Source: Strongylocentrotus purpuratus
Taxonomy: Eukaryota > Echinodermata > Echinoidea > Camarodonta > Strongylocentrotidae
DNA: 64,000 nt
Assembly: GCF_000002235.5 (NCBI RefSeq)
Contig: NW_022145609.1
Location: forward strand, 31,721,301 to 31,785,300
Reading direction: 5' to 3'
Below are positions 34,804 through 47,249 of this stretch, piece by piece. The number at the start of each line of letters is the position of its first letter. The stretch's first letter is position 1. Position numbers and translations under genes: made by a program. The notes under the pieces were generated by a model. The model did not search any database. It was not told the DNA's origin and saw nothing but the letters and a program-made list of their open reading frames with translations.

Positions 34804-35710
34804 TAATTGAGAGTTTTACTATAAACCACTTGTCCAATTAAGCCAGGGACGGACCCTTGCACTTCTAAGTGTCACTGTGCATACACATATACATCATGAG
34901 GGAATACGGTACCCAATTGGTGTCGACATTTACACACATACATACATTGTACATTGTACATACATGATGTACATTGCAAAAATAACTTGATGGGCGTGGA
35001 AGCCCCCAAAGCAATTTAGAATGTAGGCCAACCCAATGACAGATTTACTATAGCATTTTGCCAATAAGCATGAACATGTACATCTTCAGATAAATGTAGA
35101 AGGTGGGCGGACAAAACTTGATGAAGCTAATACCCCCGATGGATATAAAATATAGATTTTTGCTGCATGACTTGCATCCCTTTTTCCTATTAGATATATT
35201 ATGGTCAAAAGGTGGGCCCATGTTTAGGTACCTTATACATACATCTTTGAATGTTATATGGTATTCTTGCATTTTCATGATTTCTTTTAGACTACTTTAG
35301 GTGTTCCACAATGTATGAGTGCAAACAAATCTTCCAACTCTGACAAGCATCGTCAAGATATGTAGATAAATATTCCAATAATTTAAAATGTTTTTGTTTT
35401 TATTCTATTCAATTGAGAAAGAACGATACCATTCTTAAATGGGCATATCAGAGAACTTGACTTTGTGTTTAAGAATCTTATGCACAAGAAAAGGACAATA
35501 AAGGCTGCACACTAAGTCAATTTCTAGTGCATTTTTAGGTCTCTAATAATTTCTACAAAACTAAACTTCTTAAAGTCAGTTAAAAAGCTAGAATAAAGAG
35601 TATCTTTGGAAACAGAAATTATTAGACATCATCTGTATCTGCATCATTTTCCCATCAAAATTTATTTTTTGCCGACAGTCATCTACTGCCAGAAGATTAT
35701 GTAAAATATG

Positions 35711-35746
<36 letters not shown>

Positions 35747-36335
35747 GGATCCAAGATTATGCTGATAGTTTGATAATGATCTAGTTACTGTAGCTATTAA
35801 AGCATGTGCTGACAGATAGGCATGTATTAGCTATCAACATGTACACTATATAACTCTATACATCCCACACAATCAAATTCCTCCTTCTAATCCGTTGAAA
35901 GACATTACTCAGGTAAAACTCAAGCAGTTTAAGGAAAAGCGAGGGAGGGAAGGCACTGCCATGTTTTTTTCCTTCTTCCGTTGATTAGAGCTGGTGCTTG
36001 TACAGACTGTATTTCAATTTGAGTAGCATGGTTACGAACAACCCCCCACCACTCCAGATTACGTCAATCCAAACATCGATTGGGGCCAGCATGTTTTATG
36101 GGAAAGGCAGGCAAGGTGTTCCTATACTGGCCATGGATGTACTGTGTAAAAAGGCTTTGTCACCCCTACTCCACACAAATCTCCCTATTTCTCTGCATTT
36201 CTGACTCTCATTTTACCCCTCCCCCCCCCCCCAAATCTATTTGCTTTTTATTACCATCACCTCTTTCTATTTCTCTACATTTATGACTAATTTATTCTCT
36301 TCCTTGGTCTGTCTGTCTATCCCCTCCCAATCTCT

Positions 36336-36384
<49 letters not shown>

Positions 36385-37035
36385 TTTTTCCCTCTCTCCC
36401 TCTCTCTTTTTTCCTGTCTCTCTCTCTTCTCGACTCATTGAACTTTATATACATCATCTATTCTTCTTGTTCCAATATTTCTTCCTACATTTACAATGCA
36501 CGTCTCCTATTCCTCTGCTCCCCCACCCTCCCCCCTCTCTCTCTCTCTCTCTCTCTCTCATCGACTCGACTCATTAAACTTTTATACATCATCTATTTTT
36601 CTTGCTCCAATATTTCTTCTACATAAATACTATGCACATCTCTTATTACTTCTGCTCTCTCCCATCCTCCTTCTCGATTCTTCTTATTCTCTCATTCTCT
36701 CTCATTCTATATTATAGGGATGTGCATTCTTCATCTTAATGTACATGTATATGTAGTGCTGCAACGTGGCAGAATCGTTTATCAGACATTCTCTTCAATC
36801 TATTAGGGCCATCAGGATTTCTGGGATCTGCATGTATCAAGTGCCTGCTTAACAAATGAACTCATTCTTGCCACGGGTGCAAATTCTAGTAGGATGGGAA
36901 ACGGGATGAGTCCCCCATTCCCAAAGAGGTCAACATAATATAAATGCGCCCCCCCCCCCTCCCAAGATTTTTGTTCAGTTATTATGCCATGAAGGAAAAC
37001 TGAACTTAACATTGTATTTAAGTTTAAAAAGCAAG

Positions 37036-37090
37036 TGAATTGCATGTATTTTAATTGACACACACTACAAAGGGATGCCGGCAAACTTTG
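37036..37090. repeat. Inverted-copy partner of 41305-41359
   Basis: GAATTGCATGTATTTTAATT followed by GACACACACTACAAAGGGAT and GCCGGCAAACTTT is the near-perfect reverse complement of 41305-41359. The two lie about 4.3 kb apart within intron 1. The flanks are not obviously related. Confidence 0.85.
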
Positions 37091-37612
37091 ATGTGATTAA
37101 CCCTATTTAACACATAATTTTGGAGTAAAATAGCACCCCCAAATACACATTTTTTTTCAAAATAAAAAAAACATTGAGTACAATGATTTGTCCCTCCGCA
37201 TTTTAGGAGAGAGTTCGTTCATATCTACTGAAGATTGAGTGTACCTCTTTTACTGTTTTCACATGTCACATTAGGGTCGAGTACTGTATAAAGGAGAAAA
37301 GTTGGTGACGACCATTCTATGAAATTTGGTTTCATATGAAATAACTTTCCATTTGAATCAATATTGTGATTGGTGGCCTCAAGTTAAAAAATCACATGAA
37401 AATCTTGGTGTGATTTCTGTCACCCACATGTACATAAGTGTGGTATATCACAGCTTGTGCATAATTTACCATTCACTTCTACAATGTACATGAAGAATGA
37501 CCCTCTCTTATTTTTCCTTTCTCTCTTTCTCTCGATCTTTTTGCGCTATATAAATTGATCTAATTATTATCATTATTTCTCTGTCTTTAATAGTCACTTT
37601 TACTCTTCCACT

Positions 37613-37688
<76 letters not shown>

Positions 37689-38574
37689 ATATAAGTCTCT
37701 GTCTGCATTGCTCTCTCTTCAAATTTTTAACTCTACAGTTTCAAAAACATTTATGTATTCAAAGCTTCTCACAATCAATAACGTGGCGGTATGTATTGGC
37801 ATCTTGCTACATGTCTGAAAATGATTCATGACGGAAGAAGAAATGTGCTCTAATCCCTTCCGCTTTTCTGATTAATGACGTGGCCAATTTGGTCTGTGAT
37901 GACAATCTCTCGCTAATAAAGCTTAACATTTCCATGTATCGCGTCCGCGTTGCACTGGAAAACAACACAAAATGGTGTGTAAAGGGTACTTTACTATATA
38001 AACAAACTGTGTGTTTCTTCATCTTTTACGACCCCCATTGTTGCCATGGCCTTAAATACACAAATAAAAATCTGAAGTGATGAATATTGCTCAACATTAA
38101 CAGCCCGTGGAGAAATTACTGGGGACTACTCATCCCCTAAAATAAATGTTTGGATTCTCAGAAAACTTACAATCATCCATAAAGTAGGAGACATTCTACT
38201 AACAAGTTGCTTTTATCTCTATTTCAAGTGCAAATTCTGCATTTAAAAATTGTAAAACGATATGACTTAACTCGTATCTCGCTCTAAAAAGACCAATTCT
38301 CATTTCTATCCCACTCAGTATACATACATTTATGAATAACTAGTGTCTTAATCCAAGCAGGCAGACAGGCAATAGCTCCCCAAGAGACGAAGCCCTTTCC
38401 CTGGGCTAGATTAATTGTTTCTGCATACAGAGTATCTCATCGACTTGCTTTGATGAGCGGCAAATGATGTTCACAGGACTGTTTTTTTCCTGTTTTCTAT
38501 ATGATCAGGAGAATGCAGGCAACTCGCTTGATCTTGGCATGTATCCGAGATTTTAACATCCAACACAATCAAGG

Positions 38575-38863
38575 AAGTATATTTCATTTTTAAATGAGTT
38601 TTACATCGTACATTACATAGAGAAATACATTCATGCATTCCTAGTCCAAGTATATTTCACTTTCAAATGAGTATAACATGTTCATTACATAGAGAAATAC
38701 ATTCATGCATTCCTAGTGCAAGTATATTTCACTTTCAAATGAGTTTTACATCGTACATTACATAGAGAAATACATTCATGCATTCCTAGTGCAAGTATAT
38801 TTCACTTTCAAATGAGTTTTACATTGTACATTACATAGAGAAATACATTCATGCATTCCTAGT
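38575..38863 (+). repeat. 73-bp minisatellite, four units
   Basis: Units start at 38575, 38648, 38720 and 38793 with AAGTATATTTCACTTTCAAA and end ACATTCATGCATTCCTAG. The first unit is most diverged; the last three are nearly identical. Confidence 0.95.
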
Positions 38864-39779
38864 TACAAAGACGAATTAAAGTAGTACTACAGTATATTCC
38901 CCATGGGAGTTGAAAGCGCCTGATTGGTAGATTCAAAACATTTTCTTCACTGTCTTCTTACACCGACCATTCCCTGATGCTATTTTTTGACGATCAATTA
39001 TTGTTTATTTTGGTGTCTGGATGGAAATGTCAGACGCAGTAAAAAGACTTCTGAAAATTGCATTTAATCCCTTATAGTCTGTATTCTCTCCCTCTTTTCT
39101 CTCTCTCTCTCTATGCAATGCTGGTGCTATTTTTTGCCAATCAATAATAATTAGATTTGATGTCTGAGTGGACATGTCATAGAATAAACAGGAAAGAAAG
39201 ACTTCAGAAATTACTATGTATTCTCCTCTGCCTTTCTCTTTCTCTTTCTTTTTCTCTTTCTCTTTATCTCTCTATCGCTCACTCTCCTTTTCAATTTGTG
39301 TAGGTAAAGCTTCATCTAATGCTATTCTGTCTGTATCTGTGTCTGTCTATCTCTCCATCTGCCTTGAGATGACTCTTAATTTGTCTCTTATTAAATTTGT
39401 TTAACTTTCTATCTCTCTCAACTTCCAATGCAATTTCTGCAAGTCTGCTCCATCTGACATAGGAAAAATCTCCCATTTCCCCTATGTTTCATCTCTCTGT
39501 CTCTCCCCAGTCTCACTCCCCCCTCCCCTCTCCCTTTCTATCTCTCCTCTGTATCTGTATCTGTATCTCTCACTCTCTGTACACTCTTCATCTGTTTTTT
39601 CCCTTCTCTTATTATCTCTTTCTCTATCTCTTTCTCTATCCCTCTCTCTCTCCCCGTTTGTTTTTGTTTTCACCTCTATAATATCTTTCTCTCTTACTTT
39701 CTCTCTCTCTCTCTCGAGCCTTTGCTCATTTCCCCTCTCCCAAAATTCTAAACCAGAATATAGCGTCCCATCAGCATGC

Positions 39780-40000
39780 ACCCAATAACACTTGCGAGAT
39801 TAAGGAGTGTCCGCGGGGTTATTTTCTGGCCCGATCTTGCGCTTGTTTTGACAAGGCTCGCCCGTGCATGGCGTGCATCCCAGGGTTCATAGCTCGTCTT
39901 TGGAAATTGGCCGGGTAATGGGAGGAAAGTAGAGAGACGGAACATCAACAACACCGTCCAAACGGGCAACGTGGCAGGCTACATTCAATCTATGTTTATC
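39780..40000. other. GC-richer unique segment in intron 1
   Basis: An unusually balanced-composition stretch inside AT-rich intron 1, directly after a 500-bp CT tract. It shows no splice-bounded exon and no repeat kinship here. It could be a conserved non-coding element, but the sequence alone does not prove this. Confidence 0.25.
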
Positions 40001-40620
40001 GTCTTTGCGCCTCCAATTACGCAATACTAAAAGTACAACTGGGATAGTACTCAGGGTGTTCATTTGTTTACTTGGCTGCCGTGCTCATGTTGGTCTTTAA
40101 TGATATACACATGTGAGTATTAGTACATTCTCACAACGAGAAATTCCAATTTACAAAAGTACAGTGACTTTAACAAAATAATTAAGGAGAATTAAACTGT
40201 GTGACTTGGAGAACAGATGAAACTTAAAAGCTTTTTGTTTTCACTCACTCCTGATACTTTTTTGAGCTTGGGTTTTTTGCAAACTATAAATAAGTTATAC
40301 ATGTAATCATGAAGGGCTACAGAGGTACAATAAGTTATAATCATGAAGAGCTACAGAGGTAGATGAACTTTTAAATCATGTAGAAAAAAGATTCAGAATA
40401 ACATTGGATACAATCTTGAGCATCTTTCCTGTGCATTCATCTGACATAAATGATGATTTCCATTCATATTCAGAATGTGCTTTTTTTTAATTTTCAATCG
40501 GAAATGACAAATATATAAATGTCAACATCAACGGTGCAACGTCTATTGTTATTTAGACATAGCCATAGTTAAAAGTGTGTTTCTCGTCATACCTGAAATA
40601 TAACAACTACTGGCAAAGCA

Positions 40621-40807
40621 TTAAAGCCTGTCTGCACTAGTTTGGCCAGGGGGTATTAGATCTCCCTGCAAGGTCACTGACAGGTGGTTATTTCATCAAA
40701 TCAACTCTTAATTAAAAGAGGATCATGGGGGACCAACAGGCACTGATTAGGCATTGTTTTCTATATAGAGGGAGCAAGTAGCTACAAGTAGTACCGTGGG
40801 GCTTTAA
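40621..40807. mobile_element. TTAA-flanked non-autonomous element, copy 2
   Basis: TTAA (40621-40624), then AGCCTGTCTGCACTAGTTTG ... TACCGTGGGGCT, then TTAA (40804-40807). It is 179 bp. Long blocks match 13477-13654, including CTATATAGAGGG and AGTTTGGCCAGGGGG. Confidence 0.87.
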
Positions 40808-41304
40808 AAGCAGAGCATAATCACACCCAAACATTCTTGAGTACGGGCAAAATGCTTTTTTCAAGGCGACCACATCTGTACATGTACATGTACATCTGTC
40901 GTACCAGACGTTCTTGATTCAGGATCTACTAGACTTCTCCATTGAAAGGTCACTGCAATTATAACCCCATTTGGGGACCAATTCTCCAAACCTTTTAGAC
41001 AAATTTGTCCTCCCAGACTGGAGTGGTAGTTAAAATTGATAAAATTCTGTTGGTGATTTTCATCTTACAAGATGAAATATTCCATGTAACTAGATACACT
41101 ACGCTGGGCTACGCAAAACTAATCCCGCTTTTCAGATGAAAGTCAAGAAAGAAAATTGTTGAAAATACCGTAATTTTCCCTGTAGGTTTAATAGTAAACT
41201 CCAAGACTTTGTCAATCCAAGACCAAGTAAAAACTGGCTCCTAGCTTTGCTCATCATTTTCTCATCCTCTCCTGGGCATTGTGTCACTAATTTGTTTGAA
41301 GTAA

Positions 41305-41359
41305 AAGTTTACCGGCATCCCTTTGTAGTGTGTGTCAATTAAAAATACATGCAATTCAA
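41305..41359. repeat. Inverted-copy partner of 37036-37090
   Basis: AAGTTTACCGGCATCCCTTT, GTAGTGTGTGTCAATTAAAA and ATACATGCAATTC in order. See the partner entry. Confidence 0.85.
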
Positions 41360-41591
41360 TAGGATGTTGGCTGACAACAACTTTTGATCGTTTTGATTAA
41401 AGAATGCCCTCCTTCTTCTTTTATTTTGCCCACCTCTTTTCAAATCTAATATAAATATTTTGAAAATAGAATGAATCTATCTATAAGTACTACATTTTTA
41501 ATCTCAATCAGTGCAAGTCTTCTGTGGTTTAACTTGTGCAAATATCTTGTGTCAAGAAGTTATTAAGCAAAAAACATCACATATTGCCTAC

Positions 41592-41943
41592 TGCCAAATA
41601 ACCAAAATGAAGTGTTTCTCGTCCCCGCCCGCCTCCTTCTTCTTACCATTTACTATTCAGAAGAAAAAAAGGCCCCTCAGAAAAAAAGAAAACAAAATAG
41701 CCTTTGATACATGTATACATTTTGTTTAAATAGCTTCTAAAGTGATACAAATCATTGTTTTGTCATACATTGCATCGGTATACTCACAAAGCACAATATC
41801 TGTGAATAAATAGGCTTGGCCAGCTTTAAATTAGCATGGCAGCCATCTTGGAAAAAAATAGCAAAATAGTAAATAGTAATGCCCTGCCTCCTCCTTTTAT
41901 TCTAAATTCCGGACGAGAAACACATACTTTTTGTTATTTGGCA
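41592..41943. repeat. Foldback element, ATGTTTAGCGTCC-related, copy 2
   Basis: The left end TGCCAAATAACCAAAATGAA then GTGTTTCTCGTCCCCGCCC. The right end in reverse complement is TGCCAAATAACAAAAAGTAT then GTGTTTCTCGTCC. The interior has GCAGCCATCTTGG, the complement-type ATGGC motif also seen in copy 1. About 352 bp. Confidence 0.75.
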
Positions 41944-42567
41944 TTATCTGGATAAGAGATTCAATGTTTAAAAAAATTGCCGGGTTCCAATACATGTAGA
42001 AAAAAAGGAGAGTGTGAACTTTGATGCAATCATTTAAAACTTAAAGCCAACATTATTTAATGTTTTTATGGTTGTAAAATTGTGTTCTACAGTTTGGTTA
42101 CTTCAATGCATTTTGTTTGTTTTGCTTTGTGACTATGAACTATAAATGTTCATAGCTTTACCTAATAACTGTTCATGAATTTTTCAGGAGAAATACGACC
42201 TAGCGAAAAAGCTAAAAAAATGAATACAGGCATTTTATAGTCAGATGATGCTTTGTGTATCAAAATAAAAAAATCCTAATTAAACAATTAAACAGCCTTT
42301 TTACACCTGAAATCATACCTCTTAATGAAGACATCCTAAGAGTACATGGTATTTAAAAGTACTTGTAACAAGACAAATGAGAGAGAGAACAGTAGCGGTA
42401 AAGTTTGGTACAGGTATACCTACAACAGGGTTCATCATTTTGTAGTTCTTCTACAGAAATTGTATAGAAATATAAAGATTTAAAAGGTCAATCATTGTCC
42501 ATGGGCCCCACCCCAATCAAGGTTTGAGTTGTGTGAAGCCCTTGGTATAAGGGCATGTTGAACTCAC

Positions 42568-42973
42568 CTCCTTTGGATCCGGGTTGAAACATCCGTAGCC
42601 TCTTAGAGTTTTGGGATCGAGACCACATACTCTTTCCCTTGCCTTGCCTATCAGGTGAACTCATATTATTATTAGATCCGATGGAAGGTACTCCATTGGG
42701 ATTGCAGTATTTGCTGCAGGTACAAGCATAAGTAGGTTCACCAATATGGCACTCCATCTCCCCCAGGGTGTCCGCATCGGAGGTCTCCGAAGAGACCGGG
42801 TCGTCATAATTGGAGCCTTCGTCCAACCCTTCCTCCGAGATGGGTTCGGGCGAGGGGACATCGCCCAGGTCAGGACCTAGACCTAGCTCTGGGTCTCGGG
42901 CTATAGTCGTAATCGCGGTCTCCAATTCAGGGGCATAGTTCACTCGCAGTTTGCTGCTATTGCGTCGGATCAT
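42568..42973 (-). CDS. SLC4A11: SLC4A11-like transporter, first coding exon (disordered acidic N-terminus)
   Basis: A 406-nt coding exon from ATG at 42973-42971 (context AGCACCATGA) to the donor AG|GTGAGT after base 42568. It encodes 135 residues plus one base. An in-frame TGA lies 18 nt upstream, which supports this Met as the start unless a splice acceptor intervenes. The peptide begins MIRRNSSKLRVNYAPELETA, continues with a Pro/Glu/Asp/Ser-rich acidic stretch (about residues 30-75), then a Cys-containing CHIGEPTYACTCSKYCNP motif and a basic segment near its end. It has no signal peptide or membrane segment, as expected for the cytosolic N-terminus of an SLC4 protein. I see no direct similarity to the vertebrate N-terminus, which is poorly conserved. 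Its assignment rests on strand, strong donor and matching phase 1 with exon 2, 32 kb away. It could instead belong to a separate gene. Confidence 0.65.
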
Positions 42974-43900
42974 GGTGCTTTGGAAGATTCAGTGATTTGC
43001 AAAGTTTACACGAATGAAGATGAGGGATACGCCAAGTATATACCAACTATCACAACATAGTTTTAGGATGCTGCTAATCCATTTAGCATCATGTTAAGCT
43101 TGGGTATGTGAAGACATTGGTCTATTACATACAGCACCCAATCCTAACCAGTCAGATGTGTTCTAAACCGGAAAGTGCACGATGAATCCTCTGCACAATG
43201 TCACAATTCAGCCCACTCTGGGGGGAATCCTCCAATAGTAGAGTGGGGAGGAATCGACTTAGCACTCCCTGAGGGATGCGAGCATGCTGTTAATCTAACC
43301 TGTGCCGGGAGAGCCGGTACACGGAGGCCTAACCAGGGTGCATAACTCTCATAACTGAGCCGGCATGATGAGTTGCAGGTGCAAGCCGACAATCAAGCAT
43401 AATATCACGGAAACACAGACGGGCGGGCAAGTTGAAGACAGAGTTCACTCACCCAACTGGCGAGCTTTTCATTGCGATGGCACAAAAGTCTAACTGAGGG
43501 CGCATCTGGTTAAGAAATGAATGCATCCAATCACGATCAATGAGTAGCTTTTGTTCACTTTCACTCCTCCGTCCGCCCGCCTACTCCTCCCAGGCTATGG
43601 GTGTCCTTGGCTGCTGCATTAACACTCACTCATCCATGCAAGGAAGGTCAGTGCTAACACGTGGCCTGAGAATGATCATGGAACGCATCCTTCTCCTCTC
43701 ATCTGCTTGCTAAAGTCAGATGATATCAACAAACACTTGATGCCACGTCTTGATTGCTTATGCATGTCTCAAGTCCTATCGAGGATAGCCTCCCGATCGA
43801 CAGAAAACCGAGCTCCAATCTGTGCTTTGACTGAACAATTGCACGAGCCTTATGACTAGCACGCACGAAGGTGTAAACACATTTGTGATATATCCACACA
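42974..43900 (-). promoter_or_regulatory. Presumed 5' UTR/promoter side of the SLC4A11-like gene
   Basis: A region upstream of the first ATG that is less AT-rich than its surroundings and free of the mobile elements that crowd both sides. No clear TATA box or initiator could be assigned, and an upstream non-coding exon is possible. The call rests on position and composition only. Confidence 0.35.
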
Positions 43901-44162
43901 AAATGCTCATAATTTCATGGATGTACATGTCATTATGTTATGCAATCTATTCAACCAAGTTATTTAATCCACTGGTAATTGTCCTATTTCATAAATCATG
44001 TGGAAAGTACATGTTGTTAATTTGATTATGTTACAAGTAATCACTAGGCAAGTCATAAATCAAGATATTAAGTTTAAGAAGGCTACTCTATATTAAAGAG
44101 AATTGAAAACCAAGTGCAACTGATTTAATTACGCATATCTTAATCTGTTCCACAAAAACCAT

Positions 44163-44247
44163 TATTCTGTCTGGAAACAGAAGAGCCTAATAACTCTTAT
44201 CATTTTACACAGAGTTAATGCCTTCTGGCCCCAAACTGACAATTTTA
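44163..44247. repeat. Palindromic GTTAAC-CTTCTGGC repeat, full copy
   Basis: TTCTGTCTGGAAACAGAAGA then GCCTAATAACTC on the left; CACAGAGTTAATGCCTTCTG then GCCCCAAACTGACAA on the right. Confidence 0.75.
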
Positions 44248-45120
44248 ACATAGAAAATATATGGTTAGAGGTAAACCACATAAACCATATCATTTAAAGA
44301 AAAGCAATTGCATGAAATGTTGAATGTTGAAAGTATAGTAATTCTACAGAATGAAGAGAACTAACCTTCATCTATGTCCTTTTAATGCATTCATTTCCAA
44401 ATATTAATCTTGAGGGCAGAAACAACAAAACCATACCAATTTTAGTATGTGTCATGTGGTCATTCATAAAGAAAAATAAATTTCTTTCTCTCCTATCCCT
44501 CTTTGTTTCTCTCTTTCTCTTTCTCTCTTTCTTTCTCCCTCTCTTTCTTCCTCCTTTTTTTCTCTATATCTCCTTGTCTCTTTTGAATTTTCTCTCTACA
44601 CTTGAGTATTTCTCTCTTTCTCTCTCTCTGTCGATCCATTTCATCTTTCCCCTTAACATTCCTTTCATCTCCAATAACTCTTTCGACTTCACTTATAAAT
44701 AGATATATCTTTACGACCATTAACTCATTAAATCTTTGTTCCATGACACTTCAAATTCTGTAATAGATTGCGTGCAAGTACTCAATAGCAAACCATAAAC
44801 CTCATTACTATGAGCATGAGCAATGAATGGAAGCAGTAAATGATTGTAATGCTGTATAGCTTTCCCCGTACTCTCAAAGCAATTTCAATTTCAATTTGCA
44901 TCAAAGGTGCTCGAGGCATGACGGGGCAAAATAGGGCATGAATGCCAAATGGTATCCATTGGTAACATGGTAACTCTCTACAAAGGGGAGCAGTTGTGGT
45001 TTAAGAGGTGTTATACCTTAGTCAAAAGTAACTACCTGTAGTTCAGCTCAAGGCATTACAGTGGTAAATGTAAGTGAACTCGCCGTGGTTAGGCATAAAA
45101 AGTCAGTTATGACTAATTAT

Positions 45121-45226
45121 GCATAATTATCATATTGAATGTGATAATTTGTATTTAAGTTGTATTTTAATATGCATAATTAGCATATTAAATGTGATAA
45201 TTTGTATTTAAGTTGTATTTGAATAT
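45121..45226 (+). repeat. Two-unit ~53-bp tandem repeat
   Basis: GCATAATTATCATATTGAAT and GCATAATTAGCATATTAAAT each precede GTGATAATTTGTATTTAAGT then TGTATTT. Only two units. Confidence 0.85.
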
Positions 45227-45419
45227 TTCACATGGTTTATTGTAATTCTGAGTCCATATATTTTTTTTTATCTATAATTCAGTCAATTTTAATATGGTCC
45301 TTATTTTGTGTTATGTCATATTCTTCTTTGCCATTTACTTTCATTACAATATTTTCAAATATGTTTCTTTAGTTCTTCTCACTTTTCCTTCCTTTTCCTT
45401 TCTTCTTGCACTTCGAAAC

Positions 45420-45468
45420 ATTGTATTAAGCGCTTTATAATGTAATGTATTATTATTATTATTATGAC
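45420..45468 (+). repeat. Orphan SINE/LINE 3' tail (ATT)n
   Basis: ATTAAGCGCTTTATAATGTA followed by (ATT)n, as in the SINE at 13015-13332. Similar plus-strand tails lie at 37537-37580, 61590-61645 and 63025-63110. Confidence 0.5.
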
Positions 45469-45597
45469 TGAATTGCCTTAAAACTCAATCAAACAATGGG
45501 AAGAAAGCTGATGACATACTAATTCCCTCAGTTAGGTGGGGTCATTTCCCCTCTTCTTTATCTTATCCAAGACTGATTTGACTTTAGACCTAGAAAG

Positions 45598-45690
45598 TAG
45601 ATGTCATCTGTTTGGAACCAGAAGGTCATTAACACACATCATTAACAAGGGGTTAATGTCCTTCTAGCTCTCTGCAGGTGATATCTTTGA
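45598..45690. repeat. Palindromic GTTAAC-CTTCTGGC repeat, full copy
   Basis: TGTCATCTGTTTGGAACCAG then AAGGTCATTAACAC on the left; GGGGTTAATGTCCTTCTAGC then CTGCAGGTGATATC on the right. Confidence 0.75.
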
Positions 45691-46283
45691 TAGATGGGGT
45701 CAATCGGGTCTTTGCCATTAAAGATTGACTATGCTCCCTTCCACGTTCTCACCTTATTGTAGAAAGATTTAACCGGAATTCCGGGGTAAAATGGATGCGG
45801 GAGCCGGGTAGTTAACCTATATATATTATGTACAATTTATTAAAGTTTGATTTTAATACTCAGAGAGCAACATGTGAAGTGGAGACTGGAGAGACCATCT
45901 TTTTTGTGTATGCCAGATATAAGAATGTTCATGAACGGAGCACTTGCCTCCAGTGACCTGCGTCAGGTGGAATTAAATATTTGTGACATGCAATAATTAT
46001 GCAACCTGGCTGTTGGATGTTGACCCGAAGCCCTGAATTGGAACAGGGTTCAAAGAGGTCATGCTTGACCTTGATATGAGTGTGAACATCAACCATGAGT
46101 GTGAACAACCCCCCCCCCCCCCCCCCCTCTTCAATCAAAGCATGTGATTACCATTAAAAGAATATGATGTTACACTTTGAGGCTGATTTACTACATGGCT
46201 TTCATATGGTTCATAAAACAAGATTTAGGGACATCATCTGAATAAGCTTACAACCTTATCTGCAGTAGATGTGTAGTTACTGG

Positions 46284-46472
46284 GGTGTGGGGGAGAATGG
46301 GGGGAGAATGGGGGGATATGGGGGAGGATGGGGAGAATGGGGGGATATGGGGGAGGATGGGGGAGGATGGGGGAGGATGGGGGAGGATGGGGGAGGACAG
46401 GGGAGGATGGGGAGGATGGGGGAGGATGGGGGAGGATGGGGGAGGATGGGGGAGGATGGGAGAGGCTGGGGG
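46284..46472 (+). repeat. G-rich minisatellite, ~9-10-bp GGGGGAGGAT unit
   Basis: About 19 near-perfect units of GGGGGAGGAT with shorter GGGGAGGAT and GGGGGGATAT variants. Open frames on both strands here are low-complexity artefacts. The G-rich strand could form G-quadruplexes. Confidence 0.97.
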
Positions 46473-47249
46473 GTCAAGACCTGAGCATTAAGCCAAGTAT
46501 CATGTTTTTTTCTTTTTAATTAAAAATATCAAAGTGGGGATCTATAGTCTAAATGATCTAATTGTTGCTACATTTTTATGCTAGGCAAATCCGGCAGGGC
46601 AATCTTGACTAGTATAAATTCCTCTGAAGCAAACACCATAAAAATGAATATCACATCCTGAACAAAGAAAAATGTATTCAATTAATTCAAACCACCTGAT
46701 TTTAACATTTTGCTTCCAATAAAGCCTTTTTATATTCTATTTGGAAGCCTCTTGTAGCAGCTCCCAGTAATTTTGCCTCTTCAACCTGTCATAACTCAAA
46801 AGCTAGAGTCTACGAAAAATGCATATAAACATGCTAATTCATTACTCATATAACTACATGTATCTGAACAGAATAATTGAAACTATTTCAGCTTTAACTG
46901 TTTGTGTTCCATACATAGATAATTGTGAACTAAACAAAATTATAAAATTTACAACGCTCACGTCTTTTTATGACAGAGTATTCAATTTTGCCACGGGCTA
47001 AGAATAGCAAGTTTGCTCATATTATTTTCATGACAGCATTAATCTTGGCCAGTGCATGCAATGCAAATCATTTCATTGGACAGCTATTTCAAGATGGTAA
47101 GATTAGAGGTAATAGACTTGAGATTGAATTTTGGTATACGCTAACAGAAGAAAGGGGATATTTTTTATTGGTAATTTTAAAGTTAATCTTGAAAAAATTA
47201 TTTCTGTCACATACATCACATACTAACGTAGGAAAATGTTTGGTGCTGT

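Larger units (their letters stand above)
10582..42567 (-). other. Intron 1 of the SLC4A11-like gene (~32 kb)
   Basis: It joins a strong donor, AG|GTGAGT (42567 downward), to the acceptor TTTACAG at 10583-10582. It is filled with foldback elements, a SINE, microsatellites and minisatellites, listed separately. I found no exon of another gene inside it. Parts with nothing recognised include 10601-11490, 12000-12990, 14000-16370, 24000-25760, 29200-30400, 32000-33730, 35760-36230 and 41950-42560. A CRE-like TGACGTCA lies at about 31438-31445. Confidence 0.65.

Noticed and set aside
46269-46519. Gly/Trp-rich and Pro/Ser-rich open frames
   Set aside because: Artefacts of the GGGGGAGGAT minisatellite.
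47028-47100. Signal-peptide-like MTALILASACNANHF with a following GTAAGA donor
   Set aside because: Too short, no downstream partner exon found, and the upstream frame is open by chance in AT-rich DNA.
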